Positions 30,495 through 39,451 of a DNA stretch of 64,000 nt are shown piece by piece. This DNA is from an uncultured Chlorobiaceae bacterium. GTDB taxonomy: Bacteria > Bacteroidota > Chlorobiia > Chlorobiales > Chlorobiaceae. The stretch spans positions 1-64,000 of the forward strand of contig CAISRC010000091.1 of the NCBI GenBank assembly GCA_903887845.1, in the 5' to 3' direction. The notes beneath the pieces are model-generated. The model worked only from the letters and a program-made list of their open reading frames with translations, was not told the origin of the DNA and searched no databases. Made by a program: the position numbers and the translations under genes. Position 1 is the first letter of the stretch; each line of letters starts with the position of its first letter.

Positions 30495-32612
30495 ATGCAG
30501 AACCTTTGGAACGACGCTGAGCTCCAACGCTTCGTCAAAGAGCAGTGCAGCTTATTTGAGATTCAGTCTGAACTTGCCGAATTGGTCTATGCATCCCGCC
30601 TTCTTGGCCGTGAAAGTTCACTGGTGATGCATGGAGGGGGTAATACCTCGGTCAAGTGCGAGTTGGTTGATATGGTTGGCAACCGCGCTGAAGTACTGCT
30701 GATCAAGGCAAGCGGTGTTGATTTGAGTCGGGTTACGGGTCTCGACTATACACCCCTCAGATTAGGCCCGCTGCGTAAACTTGTTGAGCTTTTCACTCAT
30801 AACAACAGTATCAGCGAAGAGGCTCTTCAGCGGTTTTCAACCAAAGAGTTTAAACATCTGTTGTTGTTGAACATGTTCAGCCTGACTGATCACATGGCAG
30901 AGAAGAGGCTGACCCCCTCAATTGAAACGCTTCTTCATGCTTTTCTTCCGCACCGGTTTATTCTTCATACTCATTCATTCGCCCTGCTCACGCTCAGTAA
31001 TCAGCCTGATGGCGTTCGGCTCTGCAGCGAAACTCTTGGTGAAAGCTTTGGCTCAGTTCCCTATATCAAGCCAGGACTTGGACTTGCCCGGTCTGCTGCC
31101 AGTGTTTATGAGGCAAACCCGGAGATAAAAGGGCTGGTGCTTCAGAAGCACGGTCTGGTTACTTTCGGCTCAACTGCCTGGGAAGCTTATAGTAGAATGA
31201 TTGACGCTGTCAGTATGCTTGAAGAGCGGATTGCTGTGTCGGGCAGAAAAAACTTTCCATCGGTATCGTTGCCAGCGACAATTGCTTCAGTAGATGTGAC
31301 GGCCCCCGTCATCAGGGGCGCTTGTGTTGAGGAAAAGGCGCCGGGTACGCGCGAGTATCATCAGTTCATTCTCGATTTCCGTACTTCCGCTGATATTCTC
31401 GACTATGTCAACAGTGCTGATCTTGTCCGCATGAGTCAAAAAGGCGCCATGACGCCTGATTTTATAATCCGGACCAAAAACAAGCCGCTTGTTGTTACTG
31501 CCCCGGATGCCAGTGACATTCCTGGATTCAAGGCAGCAGTGCATGAGGCTGTCCAACAATACTGTCAAAAATATACTGAGTACTTTACCATTCAGCAGCA
31601 GGCTTCCCACATGTCGGTAACGATGCTTGATCCCCTGCCAAGAGTAGTACTGGTGCCAGGTCTCGGGCTGTTCGGGCTTGGTAAAACTGCAGCATCTGCC
31701 GCAGTCAATGCTGATATAGCAACCTGTACCGCGTCAGCCATTCTTGATGCTGAATCACTCGGTTCATTTGAAACCATCAGTGACCGTGAAGCTTTTGAGA
31801 TAGAGTACTGGGACATGGAACAGGCTAAAATGAACAAAGTTCATCTTGGTGTCTTTGCAGGTAAAATCGTTATGGTTACCGGGGCAGCCAGTGGCATAGG
31901 ACTTGCTACAGCCAAAGCCTTCCGCCAGAAAGGGGCAGAGCTGGTTCTTCTTGATCTGACCCGGGAGTCACTCGACAGGGCAGCAGAGGAGCTTGGCGGA
32001 AATGTGCTTGCCCTGACCTGTGACGTTACCTCCAGGACAGATGTTCGGGCTGCGTTTGATGCTGCCTGCCGTCGTTTTGGCGGTGTGGATATTATTGTTT
32101 CCAATGTTGGCGCCGCCATTCAGGGGCGTATCGGCGAAGTTTCCGACGATCTGCTCCGAAAAAGTTTCGAACTTAACTTTTTTCAACACCAGTCTATTGC
32201 CCAGGAGGCAGTCAGGGTTATGAAACTGCAAGAAACAGGTGGCGTATTGCTGTTCAATGTTTCAAAGCAGGCGGTCAATCCCGGTCCCGATTTTGGTCCT
32301 TATGGTCTCGCTAAAGCGGCGACAATGTTTCTTGTGCGTCAGTATGCGCTTGATCACGGTCGTGACGGTATCCGTGCAAACGGTATCAATGCGGACCGTA
32401 TTCGCAGCGGACTGCTTACCGAAGAGATGATCAAGGCCCGTTCAACTGCCCGCGGCCTCAGTGAACGGGAATACATGGCAGGAAACCTGCTGCAGCTTGA
32501 AGTGACCGCAGAAGATGTCGCTGAAGCATTTGTGCACCTTGCGCTTGAAATCAGGACTACCGGATCAATTACCACGGTGGATGGTGGCAACATTGCCGCT
32601 GCGCTTCGCTGA
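30495..32612 (+). CDS. Class II sugar-phosphate aldolase fused to short-chain dehydrogenase
   Basis: 705 residues. The N-terminal half is a class II (zinc) aldolase/RhaD-type domain: MHGGGNTSVK, the catalytic Glu in TPSIETLLHAFLP, zinc ligands in ILHTHSFALL and a third His in LVLQKHGLVTFG. The C-terminal 250 residues are a Rossmann SDR with TGAASGIGLATA, DVTSR, VSNVGAA and the YGLAK catalytic Tyr/Lys. This is the architecture of bifunctional rhamnulose-1-phosphate aldolase/lactaldehyde dehydrogenases, which cleave a ketose 1-phosphate to dihydroxyacetone phosphate and an aldehyde and then oxidise or reduce the aldehyde. No rhamnose isomerase or kinase is nearby, so the substrate here is probably different. 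First gene of the RLP cluster. Confidence 0.88.
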   Translation: MQNLWNDAELQRFVKEQCSLFEIQSELAELVYASRLLGRESSLVMHGGGNTSVKCELVDMVGNRAEVLLIKASGVDLSRVTGLDYTPLRLGPLRKLVELFTHNNSISEEALQRFSTKEFKHLLLLNMFSLTDHMAEKRLTPSIETLLHAFLPHRFILHTHSFALLTLSNQPDGVRLCSETLGESFGSVPYIKPGLGLARSAASVYEANPEIKGLVLQKHGLVTFGSTAWEAYSRMIDAVSMLEERIAVSGRKNFPSVSLPATIASVDVTAPVIRGACVEEKAPGTREYHQFILDFRTSADILDYVNSADLVRMSQKGAMTPDFIIRTKNKPLVVTAPDASDIPGFKAAVHEAVQQYCQKYTEYFTIQQQASHMSVTMLDPLPRVVLVPGLGLFGLGKTAASAAVNADIATCTASAILDAESLGSFETISDREAFEIEYWDMEQAKMNKVHLGVFAGKIVMVTGAASGIGLATAKAFRQKGAELVLLDLTRESLDRAAEELGGNVLALTCDVTSRTDVRAAFDAACRRFGGVDIIVSNVGAAIQGRIGEVSDDLLRKSFELNFFQHQSIAQEAVRVMKLQETGGVLLFNVSKQAVNPGPDFGPYGLAKAATMFLVRQYALDHGRDGIRANGINADRIRSGLLTEEMIKARSTARGLSEREYMAGNLLQLEVTAEDVAEAFVHLALEIRTTGSITTVDGGNIAAALR

Positions 32613-32669
32613 ACAAAAAGAAAAACAAAGAGATAACAACATCAAAACCGAAAAGAGGAGATAGACCCC

Positions 32670-33551
32670 ATGGCAGAATACGATAAAGACAAACAGGCCA
32701 AAGAGTATTACCTTGACACCCCTGTCAACAACTACGGATTCTTTCTCAAGGGAGCACACTCTCTTGACTGGGGAATGAAGAATCGGCTCTCAAGAATTTT
32801 CCGGCCTGATACTGGCAAGACAGTGATGCTCGCCATCGATCATGGTTACTTTCAGGGTCCGACTACCGGCCTTGAGCGTCCTGACGTCAATATTGTGCCG
32901 CTGATGTCCTATGCCGATGCCATAATGTTGACTCGCGGCATTTTGCGCACCACGGTTCCTCCAACTCTTACCAAGGCGGTTGTCATGCGCTGCAGCGGAG
33001 GTCCAAGTATTCTCAAGGAGCTTTCCGATGAAGAACTGGCTGTTGATATTGAAGATGCCATTCGCATGAATGTTGCGGCAATAACCCTCCAGATATTCAT
33101 TGGCGGTGAGTATGAGACTCGCTCAATACATAACATGACACGTCTGGTCGATATGGGCCTGCGTTACGGAATTCCTACCATGGCAGTGACTGCCGTTGGC
33201 AAGGATATGGTCCGCGATGCGAAATATTTCCGGTTAGCCTGCCGTATGGCTGCCGAACTCGGAGCGCAGATTGTCAAGACCTATTATGTGCCTGAAGAGT
33301 TTGATACGATTACAGCTTCATGCCCGGTGCCGATTGTCATGGCTGGCGGCAAGAAACTTCCTGAGTTAGAAGCGCTTACCATGTCCCGCAACGCTATCGA
33401 TGAAGGTGCATCAGGTGTTGATATGGGCCGCAACATTTTTCAGAGTGACTCTCCGCTTGCCATGATGAAAGCTGTCAATAAGGTGGTGCATGAGAAGATG
33501 AGTCCGAAGGATGCTTTTGATTATTTCAATACCATCAAAGCTGAAGGATAA
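32670..33551 (+). CDS. LsrF/DhnA-type class I aldolase or thiolase
   Basis: 293 residues with strong resemblance, as far as I can compare from memory, to LsrF of enteric bacteria across the whole length: [20 protein letters not shown] (core MKNRLSRIF), [37 protein letters not shown], the active-site lysine in [17 protein letters not shown] and [12 protein letters not shown]. LsrF transfers an acetyl unit from 3-hydroxy-5-phosphonooxypentane-2,4-dione to CoA, leaving dihydroxyacetone phosphate. Other family members are DhnA-type fructose-bisphosphate aldolases. A clear ribosome-binding site (AAGAGGAG) precedes the ATG. No lsrABCDK genes are in the window, so a role in autoinducer-2 uptake is unlikely; a C5 phosphosugar step in the RLP cluster is more plausible. 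Confidence 0.85.
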   Translation: MAEYDKDKQAKEYYLDTPVNNYGFFLKGAHSLDWGMKNRLSRIFRPDTGKTVMLAIDHGYFQGPTTGLERPDVNIVPLMSYADAIMLTRGILRTTVPPTLTKAVVMRCSGGPSILKELSDEELAVDIEDAIRMNVAAITLQIFIGGEYETRSIHNMTRLVDMGLRYGIPTMAVTAVGKDMVRDAKYFRLACRMAAELGAQIVKTYYVPEEFDTITASCPVPIVMAGGKKLPELEALTMSRNAIDEGASGVDMGRNIFQSDSPLAMMKAVNKVVHEKMSPKDAFDYFNTIKAEG

Positions 33552-33638
33552 CGTATTACTATCAAAGTTCGATTTTGTTAATGGATACCCTTGAGCAACT
33601 TGCGGCAGGCCGGAGACAGGGGAGTATGATGTTTTTCT

Positions 33639-34937
33639 ATGAACAGAGAGGATATTAAAGGTTTTTTTGCCTCAAGAGATCAGCTTGAAATGGCTGACTA
33701 TCTGACGCTCGATTACTATCTGGAATGTGTGGGAGATATTGAAATAGCCCTTGCTCATTTCTGCAGCGAACAATCTACGGCACAGTGGAAGCGTGTTGGT
33801 CATAATGAAGACTTCCGTCCAAAATATGGGGCAAAGGTTATCAGCCTGACGGTAGAGGGCGAGCTTTCAGAGCTTAGCTATCCGGTTAATCATGCAACTC
33901 CTGGGCCGATTCACGCCTGTCGTGTCACTATTGCTCATCCTCATTGTAATTTCGGGACAAAAATTCCGAATCTGCTCTCTGCAGTCTGTGGCGAAGGAGC
34001 TTTTTTCACTCCTGGAGTTCCGGTGGTCAAACTGCTTGATATCGGTTTCCCGGAGTCTTACCTTACCGCATTTGATGGTCCGAAATTCGGGATTGACGGT
34101 ATCCGCGACATTCTTCATGCTTATCACCGCCCGATTTTTTTCGGTGTTGTTAAACCTAATATCGGTCTCAGTCCCGTCGATTTTGCTGAAATTGCCCGTC
34201 AGAGCTGGCTCGGGGGGTTAGATATTGCCAAAGATGATGAAATGCTGGCCGATGTTGACTGGTCAACTCTGATTGAGCGTTCCCATGCACTTGGAGAGGC
34301 AAGAGTGAGTGCGGAACGGGAGACCGGAGAGCCGAAGATTTACCTCGCCAATGTGACTGATGAGGTTGACCGGTTGATTGAACAGCATGATATTGCTGTA
34401 CGCAATGGAGCTAATGCCCTGCTGATCAATGCTCTTCCAGTGGGACTAAGCGCTGTCAGAATGCTTGCCAGGCATACGAAAGTGCCGCTTATAGGCCATT
34501 TTCCGTTTATTGCAGCGTTCAGCCGTATGGAAAAATATGGCGTTCATTCAAGGGTCATGACCAAACTGCAACGCCTTGTCGGGCTTGATTCCATCATCAT
34601 GCCCGGATTCGGCAGCAGGATGATGACGCCGGAAGAAGAGGTCAAAGAGAACATACAGGAGTGCTTGCAGGAGTTCGGTCATCTCCGGCGCTCACTTCCG
34701 GTTCCGGGCGGCAGCGATTCTGCCTTGACGCTCGAAGGTGTATACCGCAAAGTCGGTAGTGTTGATTTCGGCTTTGTGCCTGGTCGCGGTATTTTTGGTC
34801 ATCCCATGGGTCCAAAAGCCGGGGCGGCGAGCATCCGTCAGGCTTGGGAAGCGATAGAGCAGGGTATTGCTCTTGAAACGTATGCAGTCGGTCGACCGGA
34901 ACTTCAGGTGATGGTTGACGGGGCCAACGGAAAATAG
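33639..34937 (+). CDS. RuBisCO-like protein (form IV, 'Photo' type)
   Basis: 432-residue homologue of the RuBisCO large subunit. The carbamylated-lysine/metal motif is kept ([12 protein letters not shown]), as is the first active-site lysine in [11 protein letters not shown]. Key residues for carboxylation are changed: the second lysine of KPK is Asn, the loop-6 Gly-Lys motif is replaced around [14 protein letters not shown], and the phosphate-loop region reads [12 protein letters not shown]. It should therefore bind metal and enolise a substrate but not fix CO2. Green sulfur bacteria fix carbon by the reverse TCA cycle, consistent with this. In Chlorobaculum tepidum loss of the RLP disturbs sulfur oxidation and stress responses (established), but its substrate is unknown. 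A 25-codon reading frame overlaps its start. Confidence 0.92.
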   Translation: MNREDIKGFFASRDQLEMADYLTLDYYLECVGDIEIALAHFCSEQSTAQWKRVGHNEDFRPKYGAKVISLTVEGELSELSYPVNHATPGPIHACRVTIAHPHCNFGTKIPNLLSAVCGEGAFFTPGVPVVKLLDIGFPESYLTAFDGPKFGIDGIRDILHAYHRPIFFGVVKPNIGLSPVDFAEIARQSWLGGLDIAKDDEMLADVDWSTLIERSHALGEARVSAERETGEPKIYLANVTDEVDRLIEQHDIAVRNGANALLINALPVGLSAVRMLARHTKVPLIGHFPFIAAFSRMEKYGVHSRVMTKLQRLVGLDSIIMPGFGSRMMTPEEEVKENIQECLQEFGHLRRSLPVPGGSDSALTLEGVYRKVGSVDFGFVPGRGIFGHPMGPKAGAASIRQAWEAIEQGIALETYAVGRPELQVMVDGANGK

Positions 34938-34946
34938 CAGGTTTTC

Positions 34947-35771
34947 ATGGGTATGCTCGACCACACGGTTGCCGTTATTACCGGTTCTACCAGAGGGATA
35001 GGTAAAGCTATAGCCCGTGAGTTTGTACGTGAAGGTGCAAAGGTGGTTATTACCTCCTCCTCTTATGCCAATGTTCAGGCTGCGGTTGCGGAATTTCCGC
35101 CGGGTACAGTACATGGTTGTGTCTGCAATGTTGTCTCCATGGCTGATATGGAACAGCTTATCCTGGAGGCAACAGGCAAATTCGGAAAGGTTGACTGTTT
35201 TATTAATAATGCAGGGATTTCCGATCCTTTCAGGAGTATTACCGAGAGTGATCCTGATGAATGGGGCAAGGTCATTGACACCAATCTCAAAGGAACCTAT
35301 AACGGGAGCCGTGCTGCAATCAGCTATTTTCTCAGAGAAAACAGAAAAGGAAAAGTCATCAATATGTCTGGATCCGGAAGTGACAAAGGCTCAAATACTC
35401 CATGGATCAGCGCCTACGGTTCCACCAAGGCAGCCATAGCCCGTTTTACCTACGCAGTTGCTGAAGAGTATCGACATACGGGCATCTCTGTCATGCTGCT
35501 GCATCCAGGGCTGGTTCGTACCGGTATGGTCAGTGCTGACAACCCTACGATTGAACTTTCAAGGCAGTTAGCCACGTTCAATACTATCCTTGATATTTTT
35601 GCTCAGCCTCCGTCGGTTGCCGCAAGGCTGGCAGTAAAACTTGCTTCAAGCTGGAGCGATTCTAAAACAGGCATTTATCTTTCTGCCTTGAATGGAAGGA
35701 GGAAAAAAGGGTTGCTCCTGACCTATCCCTTCCGTAAAATAATGAACAGGATTGACCGTCGAACCTATTAA
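34947..35771 (+). CDS. Short-chain dehydrogenase/reductase of the RLP cluster
   Basis: 274-residue classical SDR: cofactor motif TGSTRGIGKA, NNAG, the catalytic Ser in VINMSGSGSDKG, and YGSTK (Tyr/Lys). The residues after the second strand read TSSS, lacking the acidic residue of strict NAD enzymes, which is compatible with NADP(H). A C-terminal extension of about 25 basic residues ends in MNRIDRRTY. It is nine bases downstream of the RLP gene and surely cotranscribed. It likely oxidises or reduces a hydroxyl or carbonyl on the same substrate series. Confidence 0.88.
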   Translation: MGMLDHTVAVITGSTRGIGKAIAREFVREGAKVVITSSSYANVQAAVAEFPPGTVHGCVCNVVSMADMEQLILEATGKFGKVDCFINNAGISDPFRSITESDPDEWGKVIDTNLKGTYNGSRAAISYFLRENRKGKVINMSGSGSDKGSNTPWISAYGSTKAAIARFTYAVAEEYRHTGISVMLLHPGLVRTGMVSADNPTIELSRQLATFNTILDIFAQPPSVAARLAVKLASSWSDSKTGIYLSALNGRRKKGLLLTYPFRKIMNRIDRRTY

Positions 35772-35784
35772 TCCGGGTATCGTC

Positions 35785-36294
35785 ATGAGAAAAGCTGGTA
35801 CAACGACAGCCATACTTATTTTCCTTTTTTCGGCTATTCTTCAGGGCTGTTACAGCTTTACAGGAGGCTCACTGCCTGCGCACCTGAAAACTATTGCAAT
35901 TCCTGTTTTTGACGATCGTTCCGGAGCCGGTATTGCGCAGTTCCGGGCTGAACTTGCCAGAGCCCTTGTCGATAGAATAGAATCGCAAAGCCCGCTTCGC
36001 TTCACGCCATCCTTGGCCCGTGCCGATGCGCTGCTTGAAGGAGCGATTATCTCTTTTTCTGACGTTCCGGGACAGCTTTCCAGTAAAACCGAGCGGGCCA
36101 AGACGAATCGTATTACTATGGTTGTTCAGGTTACGATGGAAGATCAGGTTAAAAAATCAGTGCTGTTTACACATCCATTTGTCGGATTTGCCGACTATCC
36201 GGCAGGAAACTTTGTCGCTCAGCAGGAGGCAATTCGATTTGTCCTTGGTCAGATTGTCGACGGGATTTTTGACCGGGTTGTTTCCGGATGGTAA
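35785..36294 (+). CDS. lptE: LptE-like LPS-assembly lipoprotein
   Basis: 169 residues. Starting at ATG 35785, the signal sequence ends in the lipobox LQGC, followed by YSFTGGSLPAHLKTIAIPVF, a start typical of the LptE lipoproteins of Bacteroidetes and Chlorobi, and a fold with NRITMVVQVT and QEAIRFVLGQIVDGIF. LptE plugs the LptD barrel that inserts lipopolysaccharide in the outer membrane. It follows the SDR gene by 13 bases, so it may be read from the same transcript although the functions differ. Confidence 0.8.
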   Translation: MRKAGTTTAILIFLFSAILQGCYSFTGGSLPAHLKTIAIPVFDDRSGAGIAQFRAELARALVDRIESQSPLRFTPSLARADALLEGAIISFSDVPGQLSSKTERAKTNRITMVVQVTMEDQVKKSVLFTHPFVGFADYPAGNFVAQQEAIRFVLGQIVDGIFDRVVSGW

Positions 36295-36403
36295 AATAAC
36301 CGGGATGTCGCTTGACGACAGGAACTGAAGGTGATTCAGATTTTTTCATTAAAATGATGATATAAAACCAGTCGTATGCAGGAATCGACTAAAGGAGGTT
36401 GTT

Positions 36404-36832
36404 ATGGGAACAGACAAGAATGTTGAGTACCGTCTTGAACTTGCTCAAGGGTTTCTGAATGAAGCTGAGCAGGATTATTCTCTCAAACGGTGGCGGTCGT
36501 GTGTTTCAGGTTCTACACTTGTTCTTGAACATGCTGGTCTTGCCGTACTGATGCTCTTCGGTGTTTCCCCCCTGACTCACAAGCCGGGAAAGCACCTTTC
36601 GCAAATGATGTCGGAGGGTACCGTCAGCAGTGAGGCTGCGGCATTGATTGAACAGCTTCTTCCAGAGTTGGAGAAGTATGATTCACACGAAAAAATGCTT
36701 ACAAAATATGGGGATGAGGCATTATACCAGCTTCCCTGGGAGCTTTTTGCCGAAGAGCAGGGTGGATTGGCCATTGAGGCTGCCCGCAAGTGTATGCGCT
36801 TGAGTCTGGAGATGGCAGCCCTGCTTCAGTAA
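36404..36832 (+). CDS. HEPN-domain protein
   Basis: 142-residue all-helical protein of the HEPN type (RLELAQGFLNEAEQDYSLKRW, then SCVSGSTLVLEHAGLAVLML). The start has an excellent ribosome-binding site (AAAGGAGG at 36391-36398). HEPN proteins usually pair with a nucleotidyltransferase as toxin-antitoxin modules, but no such partner gene is adjacent and I do not see the Rx4-6H nuclease motif. I therefore expect a non-nuclease scaffold role. It precedes the nucleotide-sugar genes but on its own. Confidence 0.72.
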   Translation: MGTDKNVEYRLELAQGFLNEAEQDYSLKRWRSCVSGSTLVLEHAGLAVLMLFGVSPLTHKPGKHLSQMMSEGTVSSEAAALIEQLLPELEKYDSHEKMLTKYGDEALYQLPWELFAEEQGGLAIEAARKCMRLSLEMAALLQ

Positions 36833-36906
36833 CAGATATTTTTAAATAACCTGTTTTTTTTAATGGTGATGCAGTGGGCTGATATGTCCATAAAAATAAA
36901 AAAGTT

Positions 36907-37785
36907 ATGAAAGGAATTATTCTGGCTGGAGGCTCTGGTACCAGACTCTATCCGGTTACAAAGGGAATATCGAAACAGCTCCTTCCAGTGTATGACAAGC
37001 CCATGATCTATTATCCCCTGACGACGCTGATGCTTGCAGGTATAAGGGATATTCTTGTTATCACCACACCTGAGGATCAGCCGATGTTTATAAAGCTGCT
37101 TGGGGATGGCAGTGACTGGGGTATTTCGCTCTCCTACGTTGTGCAGCCCTCTCCCGACGGACTTGCCCAGGCGTTTATCCTTGGCGAGGCATTTATTGGC
37201 AGTGATGATGCTGCTCTTATTCTTGGCGACAATATCTTTTTTGGTTACGCATTCAGCTCAATGCTTGAGGCTGCCGTTGGATTGGTAAAGAAAGAACGTA
37301 AGGCAACGATATTTGGCTATTATGTCAGTGATCCGGAGCGTTATGGTGTTGCTGAACTTGATGCGGATGGAAATGTACTCTCCATAGAGGAGAAGCCTCA
37401 GAATCCGAAATCAAATTATGCTGTTGTCGGTCTATATTTTTATCCCAACAGTGTGGTGGAGATTGCAAAACAGGTGATGCCCTCGCTTCGGGGAGAGCTT
37501 GAAATAACAGCGGTTAACGAAGCCTATCTGCAGCAGGGGCAGTTGAAGTGCTCGATGCTGGGGCGTGGGTTTGCCTGGCTTGATACCGGAACGCATGAAT
37601 CATTTCAGGAGGCAGGTAACTTTATACAGACCGTGGAAAAAAGGCAGGGGCTGAAAATTGCCTGTCCTGAAGAGATAGCCTGGCGAAATGGCTGGATCTC
37701 GGACGAAGAGCTGTTGCAGTTATCCCAACCATTGATGAAAAGCAACTACGGACAGTATCTGAAGCAGTTGTTGGTTCAACGGTAA
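36907..37785 (+). CDS. rfbA: Glucose-1-phosphate thymidylyltransferase
   Basis: 292 residues. It joins glucose 1-phosphate and dTTP to dTDP-glucose, the first step to dTDP-L-rhamnose. Signature: [45 protein letters not shown] and [19 protein letters not shown] (core [10 protein letters not shown]). First of the four rhamnose genes, ordered rfbA, rfbC, rfbD, rfbB. Confidence 0.97.
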   Translation: MKGIILAGGSGTRLYPVTKGISKQLLPVYDKPMIYYPLTTLMLAGIRDILVITTPEDQPMFIKLLGDGSDWGISLSYVVQPSPDGLAQAFILGEAFIGSDDAALILGDNIFFGYAFSSMLEAAVGLVKKERKATIFGYYVSDPERYGVAELDADGNVLSIEEKPQNPKSNYAVVGLYFYPNSVVEIAKQVMPSLRGELEITAVNEAYLQQGQLKCSMLGRGFAWLDTGTHESFQEAGNFIQTVEKRQGLKIACPEEIAWRNGWISDEELLQLSQPLMKSNYGQYLKQLLVQR

Positions 37786-37880
37786 CGCGCAGTTCAATTC
37801 GGATGTTAAAAAAACAGGCGGCTTTTCCTCTCAAAGGTTCTTGTCGTGATTGGTGATGCAATATTTTTCCCCTTTGTTTT

Positions 37881-38471
37881 ATGCGAGTAATCGTTTCAAC
37901 CATACCTGATGTCCTGATTTTTGAGCCGCAAGTGTTCGGTGACGATCGGGGCTATTTTTTTGAGTCATTTCGGCAGGATATTGTTAACCAGCACATCGGG
38001 GAAGTTTCGTTTGTCCAGGATAATGAATCGAAGTCAGGCTACGGAGTGCTTCGTGGTCTTCATTTTCAAAAGCCACCATTTACGCAGTCGAAGCTGGTTC
38101 GGGTAGTTTATGGATCTGTGCTTGATATTGCCGTTGATCTGCGTCTTGGTTCACCCTGGTATGGCCGTCATGTATCCTGTGTGCTTGATGCAGAAAGGAA
38201 AAATATGATGTGGGTACCGAAAGGATTTGCTCACGGCTTTCTGGTGCTCTCTCCGGAAGCCGTTTTTACCTACAAGTGCGACAATTACTATACACCATCG
38301 CACGATGCGGGTCTTTTGTGGAATGATCCCGCCCTCGGTATTGACTGGCGGCTTCCGGAAAAGGCGATCCGTGTTTCAGGTAAAGATGCCATACAACCGC
38401 AGTTTGGTTCGGTTGATATTTTTAAATACGACGATTTCAGACAGGAAAAACTTTATCCGGGGGCATTATAA
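37881..38471 (+). CDS. rfbC: dTDP-4-dehydrorhamnose 3,5-epimerase
   Basis: 196-residue cupin-fold epimerase. Motifs: DDRGYFFESFRQD, SFVQDNESKSGYGVLRGLHFQ (core GVLRGLHFQ with the catalytic His) and WVPKGFAHGFLVLS. Its stop codon directly abuts the start of rfbD. Confidence 0.96.
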   Translation: MRVIVSTIPDVLIFEPQVFGDDRGYFFESFRQDIVNQHIGEVSFVQDNESKSGYGVLRGLHFQKPPFTQSKLVRVVYGSVLDIAVDLRLGSPWYGRHVSCVLDAERKNMMWVPKGFAHGFLVLSPEAVFTYKCDNYYTPSHDAGLLWNDPALGIDWRLPEKAIRVSGKDAIQPQFGSVDIFKYDDFRQEKLYPGAL

Positions 38472-39344
38472 TTGAATATTCTTGTTACAGGCAGCAGAGG
38501 TCAGCTTGGTTCTGAATTGCAGGAGTTGTCGGTTCTCTGTGACAACCACCGTTTTTTTTTCTATGATCTTCCTGAGCTTGATATTACCCGACCCGACCAG
38601 ATTGAATCACGTTGTCGTGATCATGACATAGAGGTGATTGTCAATTGCGCGGCATATACGGCTGTGGACAAGGCTGAAACAGATACAGAAATGGCGTTTA
38701 AAGTGAACCGGGATGGCCCTGCAGTACTTGCAGTGTGCGCTAAAGAGCGTCATGCCCTGCTGCTGCATCTTTCTACTGACTATGTTTTTGATGGTACCTC
38801 CAGTACCCCTTACCGGGAGAGTGATCCGGTGGCGCCACTTGGAGTGTACGGTCTCTCGAAATGGGAGGGCGAAGAGCGTATCCGTCAGATTGCCCCTTCG
38901 CATATTATTATCAGAACATCCTGGCTTTACTCCATGTATGGCGTTAATTTTGTCAAAACCATGTTACGTCTTGGTGCTGAACGCCCCGAGCTGAATGTTG
39001 TGGTTGACCAGATTGGAACACCGACCTGGGCGGCAGATCTGGCAAAAGCGATTATGTCGATTATTGATCGGCATGACAGGGGTTCTTCCTATGGCGAAAC
39101 CTTCCATTACTCCAACGAAGGGGTTGCTTCCTGGTACGATTTTGCACGAGCGGTTATGGAGCTTGCAGGACTTCCCTGCAAGGTTTTGCCGATCGAAAGC
39201 GCCCTGTATCCCCAGGTTGCTCCACGACCACAGTACAGTGTCATGAACAAGTCGTCGATTAAAAAGGAGTGGGCGATCGACATTCCCTACTGGCGAGACT
39301 CACTGGCTGCCATGATTCAGCGTTTGGCGGGGACTGTGGCGTGA
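38472..39344 (+). CDS. rfbD: dTDP-4-dehydrorhamnose reductase
   Basis: 290-residue NADPH-dependent reductase that finishes dTDP-L-rhamnose. N-terminal MNILVTGSRGQLGSEL, STDYVFDGTSSTPYRESD and the YGLSKWEGE Tyr/Lys motif. It starts with TTG immediately after the rfbC stop codon (no base between), and no in-frame ATG is near, so translation must be coupled to rfbC. Confidence 0.95.
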   Translation: MNILVTGSRGQLGSELQELSVLCDNHRFFFYDLPELDITRPDQIESRCRDHDIEVIVNCAAYTAVDKAETDTEMAFKVNRDGPAVLAVCAKERHALLLHLSTDYVFDGTSSTPYRESDPVAPLGVYGLSKWEGEERIRQIAPSHIIIRTSWLYSMYGVNFVKTMLRLGAERPELNVVVDQIGTPTWAADLAKAIMSIIDRHDRGSSYGETFHYSNEGVASWYDFARAVMELAGLPCKVLPIESALYPQVAPRPQYSVMNKSSIKKEWAIDIPYWRDSLAAMIQRLAGTVA

Positions 39345-39389
39345 GAGGTAACACCTGAAAGGTACTCTTTTCTTGAATGTTGAGAGATA

Positions 39390-39420
39390 AAAGCCCCGCA
39401 GGGGCGACATATTGTTAACT
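39390..39420. repeat. REP-like palindrome
   Basis: GCCCC (39393-39397), three bases, GGGGC (39401-39405), followed by GACATATTGTTAA, in the gap between rfbD and rfbB. Short GCCCC-NNN-GGGGC hairpins followed by a GACATATT-like tail are a recurring intergenic element in many Chlorobi and Bacteroidetes genomes, as I recall. I see only this copy in the window. Confidence 0.5.
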
Positions 39421-39451
39421 TTTGGAAAGTTGTAACAAATCATTACCGTCA

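Noticed and set aside
33639-34937. RuBisCO-like gene as a functional CO2-fixing RuBisCO
   Set aside because: Several catalytic positions, including the second lysine of KPK and loop 6, are changed, and no small subunit or phosphoribulokinase gene is present.
36404-36832. HEPN gene as one half of a toxin-antitoxin pair
   Set aside because: No nucleotidyltransferase gene is adjacent and the Rx4-6H RNase motif is not apparent.
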